From Cytophagaceae bacterium (GTDB taxonomy: Bacteria; Bacteroidota; Bacteroidia; Cytophagales; Cytophagaceae), in assembly GCA_021151805.1 (NCBI GenBank), contig JAGKWN010000037.1, forward strand, positions 1 through 36,247: a DNA stretch of 36,247 nucleotides, written 5' to 3'. This document shows positions 1 through 7,759 of this stretch, in pieces. The notes beneath the pieces were generated by a model. That model searched no databases and was not told the DNA's origin. It was given only the letters and a program-made list of their open reading frames with translations. How positions within the stretch are numbered: position 1 is the stretch's first letter; the number at the start of each line of letters is the position of its first letter. The position numbers and the translations under genes are program-made.

Positions 1-49
1 AATTTTAATACTACTAAATTAGTTAAAATTAGATTAGATACGTGCTATC

Positions 50-910
50 TTACAAATTTATACATTCAATAATCATGGCCATATATTTTTCAGTATTTAA
101 AACTCCACCCTGGTCAGGTGTTGTTTGATCCGGGTGGTCCAAAAACATGCTTTCAATTTGATTTTCAATTTGTTGGGCGAGTGTTCCCAGGCCAGCCACT
201 GAAAGCAATTTGCATAAAGCCATTAACAGTGCATATGGATTGGCTATGCCCATACCAACAATATCAGGCGCATGCCCATGCATAGGCATTGCAATGTAGC
301 CATCTTCCACTTCAATTAACGTGTAAGCACGATTAAGCGATTTGTACATAGACGCATACAGCGCTTTCAGTACATTGGCTCCTTCCAGTGAACTTACCAC
401 CTGCTTGGCCTTGTTATATTGACCATGTTTTATGAAGGATAGTACATTTGCATCTTCAAACTTCCATTCATAATTTGAAAACGCAAGTTTGGTCCAGGCT
501 TTCATGGCATCCTCCCACACCTGTGGCTGCTCCTGATATTGCTGGATCATGACCACTTTTTGTTCAGGATCAAAACAGGAACGAATTACAGACAAATCTT
601 TAAGCGCTCCTGAAGATTGCTTCTGATGCAGTGGAATTGCCAATACGCCGGCATGCCCTTTCTTACCAGCGGGAATGGATGTATAAGCATACTGCATGGC
701 CAGGGGATTAAGTTCTTTGTATTGTTGCTGTTCGGATTCAAATGGGCCGCAAAGCACGTAGTACGGCTTATTGAGAGCAGATAAATCCTGAAAAGAAGTC
801 AAATAATGAAATTCAACTTGTTCTTTCAACAGACTAAAAAAAGGCCGCAGAGTATCAAACAACTCCGGGCCTATGCCTTCACCTTCGTATAGGAATATAT
901 GTGTTTTCAT
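50..910 (-). CDS. Degenerate isocitrate/isopropylmalate dehydrogenase-family protein (possible pseudoenzyme)
   Basis: A 286-residue protein that keeps only the two ends of the beta-decarboxylating dehydrogenase fold. Residues 10-16 (EGEGIGPEL) match the family's N-terminal GDGIGPE motif. Residues near 210-225 (MHGHAPDIVGMGIANP) match the cofactor-loop motif HGSAPDIAGKGIANP, with His in place of the usual Ser. Family members are normally 330-420 residues. The missing length is in the middle, where I cannot find the Arg cluster that binds the carboxylates, the catalytic Lys, or the NLFGDI-SD block with the metal-binding aspartates. Decarboxylase activity therefore looks unlikely, although nucleotide or organic-acid binding may remain. 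It starts one base after the stop of the YtxH gene, so the two are probably co-transcribed. The fold assignment is fairly secure; the role is unknown. Confidence 0.7.
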   Translation of the reverse strand: MKTHIFLYEGEGIGPELFDTLRPFFSLLKEQVEFHYLTSFQDLSALNKPYYVLCGPFESEQQQYKELNPLAMQYAYTSIPAGKKGHAGVLAIPLHQKQSSGALKDLSVIRSCFDPEQKVVMIQQYQEQPQVWEDAMKAWTKLAFSNYEWKFEDANVLSFIKHGQYNKAKQVVSSLEGANVLKALYASMYKSLNRAYTLIEVEDGYIAMPMHGHAPDIVGMGIANPYALLMALCKLLSVAGLGTLAQQIENQIESMFLDHPDQTTPDQGGVLNTEKYMAMIIECINL

Positions 911-911
911 T

Positions 912-1205
912 TCAGGCCTTCCCTGATTGTATTTTACGGATCAACTCTTCAATTTCATTTACCAGTTTCTCTGCCGCCTGTTTTGTATCCTTTACTTCTT
1001 CTGATGCAGCAAAGGATTCCTTGCGTGCCTCAAACTCCTGCAGCAGATCCATCAATTGTTCTTTGTAACCAGCCAGTTTGAATTTTAAGCGGGCACGTGT
1101 ATTTGATCCTTTATCAGGAGCAAACAAAACGCCCAATACCGCGCCTGCAGCAGCTCCGATAAGAAGAGCAGTTAGAATGCCGTTACCTGAGTTGTTTTTT
1201 TCCAT
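912..1205 (-). CDS. YtxH-domain small membrane protein
   Basis: A 97-residue protein with one glycine/alanine-rich membrane helix at about residues 9-28 (ILTALLIGAAAGAVLGVLFAP), followed directly by DKGSNTR and a charged, coiled-coil-like tail. This is the pattern of the YtxH family (general-stress/gas-vesicle-like small proteins), whose biochemical function is not established. The tail is rich in E, K and A and probably forms an amphipathic helix in the cytoplasm. The gene lies between the heptad repeat element downstream of nusB and the dehydrogenase-like gene, one base from the latter. No separate promoter is evident, so it may be read from the nusB promoter through the repeat element. Confidence 0.75.
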   Translation of the reverse strand: MEKNNSGNGILTALLIGAAAGAVLGVLFAPDKGSNTRARLKFKLAGYKEQLMDLLQEFEARKESFAASEEVKDTKQAAEKLVNEIEELIRKIQSGKA

Positions 1206-1212
1206 AATTATT

Positions 1213-1315
1213 TAGTTGCTAGTTACCAGGTACTAGTTTCTAGACCATAAAACTGAAAACATTATTTATGTATTATTTCATTGTCTAGTACCCAGCAACT
1301 AGGTACTAGTAGCTA
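1213..1315. repeat. CTAG heptad inverted-repeat element, copy A
   Basis: Two 33-nt arms (1213-1245 and 1283-1315) are imperfect inverted complements, 23 of 33 positions matching, around a 37-nt A+T-rich centre. Each arm is a tandem array on a strict 7-nt period. CTAG or a one-base variant begins at 1219, 1226 (CCAG), 1233 and 1240 in the left arm, and at 1285, 1292 (CCAG), 1299, 1306 and 1313 (CTAT) in the right arm. The nusB stop codon (1313-1315, minus strand) is the last heptamer of the right arm. The left arm shares a 23-nt exact match, inverted, with copy B (1214-1236 against 4623-4645). It sits between the co-directional genes nusB and ytxH. Confidence 0.85.
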
Positions 1316-2482
1316 TTTATTATCCATTAATCCGCGACCGCTTTTCTGGATCAGGCCGCTTTTCTGTAAATCAATAGAAATCGTATCCAGCAAGCCATTC
1401 ACAAACTGCTTACTTTTGGGTGTACTGTACGATTTGGATAATTCAATATACTCATTAATGGTTACTTTTACAGGAATATTCGGGAATTTGACCATTTCAG
1501 TAAGAGCCATTTTCAATATGATGCGGTCGGTAAAAGCCAAACGTTCGATATCCCAGTTCTGTACTTTATCGGTGATCAGCTTTTCAGCTTCATCATCAAA
1601 AGCGGTAGATTGTTTGTAAAGCTCCAGCATAAATTCTTGATCGTCTTCCCAGTTTGGAGAAAGCGAAGGCAGCTGATAATTTTCATCACTGCTTTCAGTA
1701 ATCCCTTTAATAGCCTTCAATGTAAGGCTACGGATAGCCTCGTCATTTTCGTTCCAGTTATAATCCAGGTCTTCCCAGTATGCGTCTAATTGTTCATTTT
1801 TGAACAGGTAGGTCTTCGCCAGGTGCAATACAATTTCTTTATCTTTTTCGAAGGTTGTATCCGGATTCTTCTGGTAATCGATATACAACGGATCCTGCTT
1901 GATCTTCTTCTTGTAAACTATTTTCAGATGATCTACCGGTGGATTCAGTTTATGCTTTTCAACAAAATTGCGTAGAGATTTATTTTTTTCAATGGCCTGT
2001 AAAACTGCGTTGTTTTTCAGTTTATAAAAATATTCCGGCACTTCGCTTTTCACAACTGTGTGTATCCCTTCGGTAGCATCTGCTTCTGCAATAGCCATTA
2101 AACGGGTTGCACTGAACAATACCAGCTTATACATTGATTCCACACGGGCTACGTCTTCCAGCAACATCTTTTTGAAATGCTCAACATCTCTACCGTGTGC
2201 ATTATGATATTGATTGATGGCATCTGTAATAGCCTTACGGATATCAGGTTCCTGGTTTAAATAACCGGTATCCTTTTTTTCAAAATAAGCTTCGTAAGAG
2301 GTCTGGGCAGTTTTCTTTTTTAAGTCTAATGCTGGTAGATCCTGAACGTCGGGCGACATCAGATCAGGGGCAAAAACTTCTCCAATTTCATCTATACCCA
2401 GATGGTAATTAGAAACTTTGGTCTGGTATAATGCATATAACGATTGCATTACCTTAATCCGGAGAATTCTTCTATTCAGCAT
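1313..2482 (-). CDS. nusB: Transcription antitermination protein NusB, N-terminally extended
   Basis: NusB binds boxA RNA with S10 (NusE) in antitermination complexes on rRNA operons. The NusB domain is the C-terminal third, about residues 285-378. It contains the family core DRIILKMALTEM, then VTINEYIELSKSYS and KQFVNGLLD. The product is 389 residues, against 130-160 for typical NusB. Residues 1-280 form a long, charged, mostly helical extension, of a kind I recall in Bacteroidota NusB proteins. The start MLNRRILRIKVMQSLYALYQ resembles the first helix of ordinary NusB, so the extra sequence looks inserted after helix 1 rather than simply added in front. A promoter lies about 100 nt upstream (2591-2621). 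The stop codon lies inside repeat element A. Confidence 0.9.
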   Translation of the reverse strand: MLNRRILRIKVMQSLYALYQTKVSNYHLGIDEIGEVFAPDLMSPDVQDLPALDLKKKTAQTSYEAYFEKKDTGYLNQEPDIRKAITDAINQYHNAHGRDVEHFKKMLLEDVARVESMYKLVLFSATRLMAIAEADATEGIHTVVKSEVPEYFYKLKNNAVLQAIEKNKSLRNFVEKHKLNPPVDHLKIVYKKKIKQDPLYIDYQKNPDTTFEKDKEIVLHLAKTYLFKNEQLDAYWEDLDYNWNENDEAIRSLTLKAIKGITESSDENYQLPSLSPNWEDDQEFMLELYKQSTAFDDEAEKLITDKVQNWDIERLAFTDRIILKMALTEMVKFPNIPVKVTINEYIELSKSYSTPKSKQFVNGLLDTISIDLQKSGLIQKSGRGLMDNK

Positions 2483-2590
2483 ATTTTAAAAGAACATTTA
2501 TTGTTTACAGAACTATTTCTGTGAATTATTACTTAAGATTACTGTTTGTTTAAAACAAGAAACAGAAATTTCTTACTTTGTGATGAATTA

Positions 2591-2621
2591 CAAAGGTACT
2601 CTTTTTACAAAAAGAATCCAA
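2591..2621 (-). promoter_or_regulatory. Bacteroidota-type promoter for nusB
   Basis: On the minus strand, TTG (2619-2621, in context AATTGG) is followed after exactly 20 nt by TACCTTTG (2591-2598), an exact match to the TAnnTTTG -7 element used by the primary sigma factor of Bacteroidota. Transcription should start near 2585, leaving a leader of about 100 nt before the nusB ATG. On the plus strand, TAAATTTG at 2643-2650 could be the -7 box of the divergent ABC transporter, but its -33 box is not clear. Confidence 0.5.
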
Positions 2622-2704
2622 TTCCAGGTGGCCGCAAGCGTGTAAATTTGCGAAAACCGCATTGAAATCAACTGAATTAGTTACAGAAACATAGATTTAG
2701 CATT

Positions 2705-4489
2705 GTGAAGAACTGGGCATTAAGTCATTTAAATAAATACTTTTTAGAATATAAGTATTACCTGCTGATGGGTATAGCCTTTGTCTTTTTAAACAACTTC
2801 TTCGGAAGCTACCAGGGACCGGTTATACGCGACACCATCAATTATCTGGAACAATCCCTCCCACACCTGAAACAAGCTTCAGGAGCAGAGAAAGAAGCAT
2901 TGCAAAGCGAATTCAGCAAACAGATCGTATATCTGGTGCTGCAGATCCTTGGTTTAACCATATTGAGCGGCGTGTTCCTGTACTTCCAGCGAAAAATCAT
3001 TATCGGCACTTCCAGAAGAATTGAATACGATCTGAAAAACGAGATCTACGATCACTACCAGCAACTGCCGGTAAGCTTCTATAAACGCAACAATACCGGA
3101 GATATCATGAACCGCATCTCTGAAGATGTGAACCAGGTGCGAAATTACCTGGGCCCTGCAATTATGTACGGCATCAACTTATTTGCCATTTTCATTGTTA
3201 CCGTGCCGATCATGCTGTCTGTAAATGCTGAATTGACGCTGTACACCCTTATTCCCCTGCCCTTCCTGGTAATCAGTATTTACACGGTACAAAACGTTAT
3301 TACCAAACATTCTGAAGAAATCCAGCGCAGCATGTCGCAGCTTTCTTCCCTGGTACAGGAAACATTTTCAGGTATCCGTGTGGTGAAATCCTTTGGCAGA
3401 GAAACCTCGATGACCAGTCAGTTCGACCATCTGAGCAATGAATACAAATTAAAATCAATCCGGCTGACACAGATCAACGCATTGTTTTTTCCTTTGATGG
3501 TATTTCTGATTGGAGCTTCCGTAATTTTTATCGTATGGGTGGGCGGTAAACAGGTAATCGAAAATCAAGGCGTCACCAATGGAAACATTGCCGAATTTAT
3601 TTTCTATCTGAACAAGCTTGCCTGGCCGGTAACGTCATTGGGCTGGATCACTGTAATGATTAAGCGCGCAGAAGTTTCGCAGGCACGTATCAACCAGTTC
3701 CTGAAAGAAAAAAACACCTTAACTTCAGGCAAAGAAATTACGCATGTTGTTCAGGGAGACATTGAGTTCAAGCATGTTTCCTTTACTTACCCGGATACAG
3801 GCATTGTTGCAGCACGCAATCTGAACTTTCAGGTAAAACCCGGGCAAACGCTTGCAATCATTGGCAATACTGGTTCAGGTAAATCAACCATTGCCTCTCT
3901 TTTATGTCGCCTTTATGATGTTTCTGCAGGTGAAATAACAATTGACAAGGTCAATCTTACAAACTACAACCTGCAATACCTGAGAAGCCAGATTGGTTTT
4001 GTACCGCAGGATGTATTCCTGTTCTCCGATACAATCCGAAACAACATTGCCTTTGGTTTTGACAATGTAACAGAAGAACAGATTATCGCTGCCGCGAAAT
4101 TCTCCGACTTATACACTTCTATCCAACATTTTCCCAATGGTTTGGATACTATTTTAGGTGAGCGCGGAATAACATTGTCGGGCGGACAAAAACAGCGTTT
4201 GTCGCTTGCCCGTGCCTTTATCCGTAACCCACGTATTTTCATCCTCGACGATTGTTTGTCGGCCGTGGATACCAAAACAGAAGATACCATTTTAACGAAC
4301 TTGAAAAACGTATTGGGCGACCGCAGTACGATTATTATTTCACATAGAGTGTCTTCAGTGAAACTTGCTGACACAATTATCGTTTTAGAAGATGGTGAAA
4401 TTGTTCAGAATGGATCTCATGAAGAGCTTATCCAGGAGGAAGGTATTTACCGCAATATTTACCTGAAACAGCTGCATGAGACAGTTTAA
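2705..4489 (+). CDS. ABC exporter half-transporter (MsbA/MdlB type), fused membrane and ATPase domains
   Basis: A 594-residue protein with an N-terminal six-helix type IV exporter domain (about 18-325) and a C-terminal nucleotide-binding domain (about 350-590). Visible motifs are Walker A GNTGSGKST (387-395), Q-loop Q435, signature LSGGQ (491-495), Walker B IFILD (511-515), D-loop SAVD (519-522) and H-switch His547. The residue after the Walker B Asp is Asp516, where a canonical ATPase has the catalytic Glu. The same change is known at the degenerate site of heterodimeric exporters such as TM287/288. No partner half-transporter is adjacent, so the protein either homodimerises with two non-canonical sites or pairs with a gene elsewhere. 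The start is GTG. Substrate is unknown; lipid or drug export is typical of the family. It is divergent from nusB. Confidence 0.92.
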   Translation: MKNWALSHLNKYFLEYKYYLLMGIAFVFLNNFFGSYQGPVIRDTINYLEQSLPHLKQASGAEKEALQSEFSKQIVYLVLQILGLTILSGVFLYFQRKIIIGTSRRIEYDLKNEIYDHYQQLPVSFYKRNNTGDIMNRISEDVNQVRNYLGPAIMYGINLFAIFIVTVPIMLSVNAELTLYTLIPLPFLVISIYTVQNVITKHSEEIQRSMSQLSSLVQETFSGIRVVKSFGRETSMTSQFDHLSNEYKLKSIRLTQINALFFPLMVFLIGASVIFIVWVGGKQVIENQGVTNGNIAEFIFYLNKLAWPVTSLGWITVMIKRAEVSQARINQFLKEKNTLTSGKEITHVVQGDIEFKHVSFTYPDTGIVAARNLNFQVKPGQTLAIIGNTGSGKSTIASLLCRLYDVSAGEITIDKVNLTNYNLQYLRSQIGFVPQDVFLFSDTIRNNIAFGFDNVTEEQIIAAAKFSDLYTSIQHFPNGLDTILGERGITLSGGQKQRLSLARAFIRNPRIFILDDCLSAVDTKTEDTILTNLKNVLGDRSTIIISHRVSSVKLADTIIVLEDGEIVQNGSHEELIQEEGIYRNIYLKQLHETV

Positions 4490-4490
4490 G

Positions 4491-4652
4491 AGTTACTAGG
4501 TTCTAGGCACTAGTTACTAGACTAATTACCTAAAACTTTTTACATTTATGAGTTTTAAGTACAATCAATCTACTCAATTCAAATTTAGGAACTAGTAAAC
4601 TGAAAACTATAACAAAACACTTCTAGTACCTGGTAACTAGCAACTGGAAACT
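4491..4652. repeat. CTAG heptad inverted-repeat element, copy B
   Basis: Arms at 4491-4521 and 4622-4652 are inverted complements at 23 of 31 positions and flank 100 nt of A+T-rich sequence. In the left arm CTAG begins at 4496, 4503, 4510 and 4517, exactly 7 nt apart. In the right arm CTAG or CTGG begins at 4623, 4630, 4637 and 4644. The left arm starts two bases after the stop of the ABC transporter (4487-4489). The right arm ends 13 nt before the ATG of the next co-directional gene. The centre shares AAACTGAAAAC with copy A but otherwise looks unrelated to it. Confidence 0.85.
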
Positions 4653-4664
4653 AAAATTAACCCT

Positions 4665-5162
4665 ATGAAAAAAACAGCTACTATTTTTACACTGCTTTTT
4701 GCTTTAATAAGCATCAGCGTTTCAGCACAAACACAACTTGTTCTTACAAACATTGCGAATGGAAAAGTAAAATCTTTTGTTGTTGGCAAAACCATTCACA
4801 TCAAGGGTCTGGAAGATACCGATTTTGAAAAAGTGAAAATTCAAAAGATCACAGATAAAACGATTGTTTTTTATTTGCCGAATGCTGATGAAGAATCGCC
4901 GGTCAGAGAGCTTGCCTTAACAGAAATTCAAAGCATCAAAAAATCAACCCCCATTCATAGTATTACCAAAGGCATCGGCGCATTTTTCATGTTGGGCGGC
5001 GCATACACCATGGCGAGCTCAAACGCGCTGGCCGGCGACGATGGTTCCACAGGCGCTTATATTGGTTTGGGTGCAGGTATGTTTGCCGCAGGCCTTGTTC
5101 CTTACCTGTTCAAGCCACGCGTGTATATTTTAGGCAAGACACATACGGCAGAGATTAAGTAA
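4665..5162 (+). CDS. Exported hypothetical protein with glycine-rich hydrophobic C-terminal half
   Basis: Not recognised. It has 165 residues with a clear signal peptide (MKKTATIFTLLFALISISVSAQ, cleavage probably after SVSA). Residues 25-100 form a soluble, beta-rich domain with an I-K-G-L-x-D pattern. Two glycine-rich hydrophobic stretches follow, near 105-125 (KGIGAFFMLGGAYTMASS) and 130-150 (GAYIGLGAGMFAAGLVPYLF), separated by a short acidic turn. They look like a helical hairpin in a membrane. The product is therefore probably an envelope protein. It follows repeat element B, and no promoter was identified. Confidence 0.65.
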   Translation: MKKTATIFTLLFALISISVSAQTQLVLTNIANGKVKSFVVGKTIHIKGLEDTDFEKVKIQKITDKTIVFYLPNADEESPVRELALTEIQSIKKSTPIHSITKGIGAFFMLGGAYTMASSNALAGDDGSTGAYIGLGAGMFAAGLVPYLFKPRVYILGKTHTAEIK

Positions 5163-5272
5163 CATTTCTGCTTTAGCGCTGTCAGTTTTGCGGCCTCATT
5201 CGGACAAACAAATGAATACAAAGCGGAACAAGGTTCAAAGTTGATATAAACTATAACCCTGAACTACATCTT

Positions 5273-5716
5273 ATGAATTGGTTTAATATATTCAGTAAGA
5301 AAAAAGGAACTGCTAACTATTCTTTAGAAGAAGCTACGATTGAACAATCTCTTGCCAGTGACAAAGAAAATAACATCATAAATCAGCATACGCGGCCATT
5401 AAATTTCTTCGAAGAAAGAATTAAATATTTATATGAACATCCTGAAAATCTTGTTGACATAGAGTTTTCAAACAGAACAAAGCAAACAGTACATATTTGG
5501 GTTGAAATGGCTTGTATATCCATTGATTTAGACCAGGAAACCGAATACAAAATTGTTACACACGACAAATCTTTCAGAATGGAATTTGACAACAATAATC
5601 AGGTAGTATTTTATTTACAATATAGCTTTGGTTTTAAACTTTACAAACGCCCTATCCCGAAAGAGCACTCATCACACGAATGGCTGATTGAGTACGATTG
5701 CTCAAGTATCAATTAA
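5273..5716 (+). CDS. Hypothetical cytoplasmic protein, accessory-type
   Basis: Not recognised. It has 147 residues, no signal peptide and no membrane segment. The N-terminus is short and basic (NWFNIFSKKKG). The rest is mixed, with many aromatic residues and acidic/beta segments (VHIWVEMACISIDLD, VVFYLQYSFGFKLYKRP). Base composition is A+T-rich, like the next genes, and the surroundings (decayed frame, orphan genes, direct repeats) suggest accessory DNA. It could be an immunity-type or phage-related protein, but nothing in the sequence shows that. Confidence 0.55.
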   Translation: MNWFNIFSKKKGTANYSLEEATIEQSLASDKENNIINQHTRPLNFFEERIKYLYEHPENLVDIEFSNRTKQTVHIWVEMACISIDLDQETEYKIVTHDKSFRMEFDNNNQVVFYLQYSFGFKLYKRPIPKEHSSHEWLIEYDCSSIN

Positions 5717-5743
5717 TAAAAATACCAGTTCCTGTCACTATCA

Positions 5744-6111
5744 TTCACCCACCCTTCTCCGCGTAAGAACCTCGAGATTGGCAAAAGAGATTATTAGCAA
5801 AAAATATAAACTGAATAACGCTACACCTTTCAAACGATGAGCAACGATATTGTACTTGTAAAAAAAGAAGTTGCTGAATACTGTCAAACAAACGAAGTAT
5901 TGGTGAATTATTAGAAAATGATTGCCCGCGGTTATACCTTTCGCCAAAGAAGAAATTACTTTTATATTGGTTAACGGGTTTTGAAGCCTATCAGTAAAAC
6001 GGTCAAAAATGTTCAATGGAAGCCCTGAGCTATGATCAATGGTATGAACCAGCAACACGGATGAAGAACACACTTCGCCCCCGATTCAAGGCTGATACAA
6101 TTAAAAAATAA
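5744..6111 (+). pseudogene. Possible decayed gene spread over three frames
   Basis: The 421-base gap 5717-6137 holds no intact gene, but protein-like stretches follow one another in different frames. One runs to the TGA at 5838-5840 (ends NNATPFKR). The next runs from 5837 to about 5911 (MSNDIVLVKKEVAEYC...). The third is open from 5878 to the TAA at 6109-6111 and is interrupted by a single TAA at 5995-5997. The third stretch has good protein character (GELLENDCPRLYLS, YWLTGFEAYQ, stop, MEALSYDQWYEP). I take this as an eroded gene with frameshifts. The original family is not recognised, and chance open frames remain possible. Confidence 0.35.
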
Positions 6112-6137
6112 TTTACCAGGTTTAAAAGAACAAGAAT

Positions 6138-6863
6138 ATGATCAACAAAAAACAAATTCAACTTTTTTTTATCATTTCAATTGTATTGAACATAGTATTT
6201 CTATGGTATGGTTCAATAAAAATATTAAAGATGTATTCACAACATAAATCAGAACAAAAAATTATAGCTAAAATTGATTCCGTAACCTTCTTTTTAAATA
6301 GAAATGAGGTATTTTCAAAATTACCCGATGATTCTAACGAAGTCATTATGCTAGGAAACTCGTTGACACATAATTTTGAATGGCATGAAATTTTTAAAAA
6401 TGTAAATATTAAAAGCAGAGGAATCAATAGTGATATAACTAAAGGAGTTCTTATAAGGTTGGATGACGTTATCAAAAACAAACCTAAAAAAATTTTTCTT
6501 GAAATTGGGGTAAATGATTTAATTAAAGGGTTTCCTGTTGATACTGTCTTTTATAATTATCAAAAGATTATTCAAGCAATTAACCAAAAAAGCCCAGAGA
6601 CCAAGATTTACATTCAAAATTTATTCCCTACAAGCCGAATGATTGATAACACAAATAAACCTGTTATTGATAGCATTTATATTTTAAACAAAAAGCTTGA
6701 AGACTTTAGCAAGCTTAAAAAGCTAACTTACATTGATTTATTTTCGACTTTTTTAACTGACAATAAACTGAATCCCAATTATGATTGTGGTGATAATTTG
6801 CATTTAAGCGGCGCAGGATATTTAGCATGGTGTAATTTGATAAAAGAATATATAAACGAATAA
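6138..6863 (+). CDS. SGNH/GDSL-family esterase, membrane-anchored
   Basis: A 241-residue hydrolase. One hydrophobic segment at about 8-28 acts as signal anchor and puts the catalytic domain in the periplasm. Block I is GNSLT with nucleophile Ser75. Block II is probably SRGINSD with its Gly near 95. Block III is GVND with Asn126. Block V is DNLH, giving Asp219 and His222. This is the complete Ser-His-Asp set plus the oxyanion Gly/Asn of SGNH hydrolases. The family removes acyl or acetyl groups from lipids, polysaccharides or peptidoglycan; PAF-acetylhydrolase-like members are closest in feel. The gene is clearly A+T-rich and stands alone between a decayed frame and direct repeat R1. Confidence 0.85.
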   Translation: MINKKQIQLFFIISIVLNIVFLWYGSIKILKMYSQHKSEQKIIAKIDSVTFFLNRNEVFSKLPDDSNEVIMLGNSLTHNFEWHEIFKNVNIKSRGINSDITKGVLIRLDDVIKNKPKKIFLEIGVNDLIKGFPVDTVFYNYQKIIQAINQKSPETKIYIQNLFPTSRMIDNTNKPVIDSIYILNKKLEDFSKLKKLTYIDLFSTFLTDNKLNPNYDCGDNLHLSGAGYLAWCNLIKEYINE

Positions 6864-6880
6864 GAATAGAGCAACTGCGT

Positions 6881-6950
6881 GCTGACCGCTGGCAAAACAG
6901 CAGATTCATAGACGTGGGAAGTTAAGAATTGAAATACCACAGTTATTAAA
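6881..6950 (+). repeat. Direct repeat R1, upstream of the wHTH-membrane gene
   Basis: This ~70-nt sequence is repeated at 7611-7683. Matching blocks are CCGCTGGCAAAACAGCAG (6886-6903) with CCGCTGACACAACAGCAG; GACGTGGGAAGTTAAGAATT (6911-6930) with one mismatch; and GTTATTAAA (6942-6950) exactly. Spacing between blocks is conserved to within 1-4 nt. It lies 18 nt downstream of the SGNH hydrolase stop. Confidence 0.8.
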
Positions 6951-7071
6951 ATAGTTGATAAAATGTATGTCAATGAAAAAATATGGCAAATACCTATGAA
7001 GAAAAGTCAGATACTAATTTTGCGCTAAGAATTTGGACTAAAATTCTGATGAAACAAATATAAGAGTTGAA

Positions 7072-7563
7072 ATGGTTGGTCATATTCATCAAGCTATTGC
7101 AAAAGAAAGGAAAAATAAAATCCACATCAATTCAAAAAATGCAACATCATTCATTATTCTAGACCTAATTAACAATGACAATGGAGATGTCGAAGATATC
7201 TTAAAATTCAATGGAATAAAATCCAGTGATGATTTTGGAACTGTTGTAAGAAGGCTTTGCGAAGAAGGTGCACTTATAAAAGAAGATAATGATCATTACG
7301 AAGAATTTAATGGTCACTTCAAAACAGAATCAATTAACGATTTCATAAAACTACACAAACTAAAAAAAGACCGTGACTGGTATAAAAACATCAGCTATTC
7401 GCTGTATATAGTAGGATTTATAATTGTTATTTCTTCATACATAACATCTGTACCAAATAAAACTGGTTGGATCGGATGGGCTTTGGGAATGCTTGGATGG
7501 TTATTGCTTACCTATAAAAATAAAATAGTAGTTGCGTTTAACAAAGTATTGAAAATTAAATAA
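7072..7563 (+). CDS. Winged-helix-like domain fused to two C-terminal membrane helices
   Basis: A 163-residue orphan. Residues 1-90 look helical with a short wing, including a DVEDILKFNGIKSSDDFGTV helix and an RRLCEEGALIKED strand-turn. I read this as winged-helix-like, but it is a visual judgement. Residues 110-130 (SLYIVGFIIVISSYITS) and 134-150 (TGWIGWALGMLGWLLLTY) are two membrane helices close together, with a basic tail (KNKIVVAFNKVLKIK). The gene is bracketed by direct repeats R1 and R2, which makes it look like a discrete inserted unit. Function unknown. Confidence 0.55.
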   Translation: MVGHIHQAIAKERKNKIHINSKNATSFIILDLINNDNGDVEDILKFNGIKSSDDFGTVVRRLCEEGALIKEDNDHYEEFNGHFKTESINDFIKLHKLKKDRDWYKNISYSLYIVGFIIVISSYITSVPNKTGWIGWALGMLGWLLLTYKNKIVVAFNKVLKIK

Positions 7564-7601
7564 GTTGGTAACCACACTGTTCACCGACCTTTTCTCTCCT
7601 C

Positions 7602-7683
7602 ATATCTGCTGTTGGCCGCTGACACAACAGCAGGTTAAGAGACGTTGGAAGTTAAGAATTTGAAATAGTAACCCGTTATTAAA
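7602..7683 (+). repeat. Direct repeat R2 with perfect hairpin
   Basis: Second copy of the 6881-6950 repeat (core 7611-7683). Here the 5' end extends to a perfect 9-bp inverted repeat, CTGCTGTTG with CAACAGCAG (ending at 7633), around a 10-nt loop. In R1 the left side of this stem is degraded. Blocks GACGTTGGAAGTTAAGAATT (7641-7660) and GTTATTAAA (7675-7683) match R1. With R1 it encloses a single gene in a unit of about 730 bp. Confidence 0.75.
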
Positions 7684-7759
7684 GATCAAAACAGTATTTT
7701 AATTTTAATACCAAACCATCCTCTATCATCGTTATTAATCCGGCTAAAACGAAACACAT

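Noticed and set aside
3964..4374. 136-residue minus-strand frame inside the ABC transporter
   Set aside because: It is fully antisense to the conserved ATPase domain and explained by that gene's codon pattern.
5741..6073. 110-residue open frame on the minus strand
   Set aside because: Its composition is that of an antisense shadow, and the plus strand carries better protein-like stretches in several frames.
6881..7683. Integron attC sites flanking the orphan gene
   Set aside because: The repeats lack the paired RYYYAAC/GTTRRRY core sites, and no integrase gene is present. They are kept as direct repeats of unknown type.
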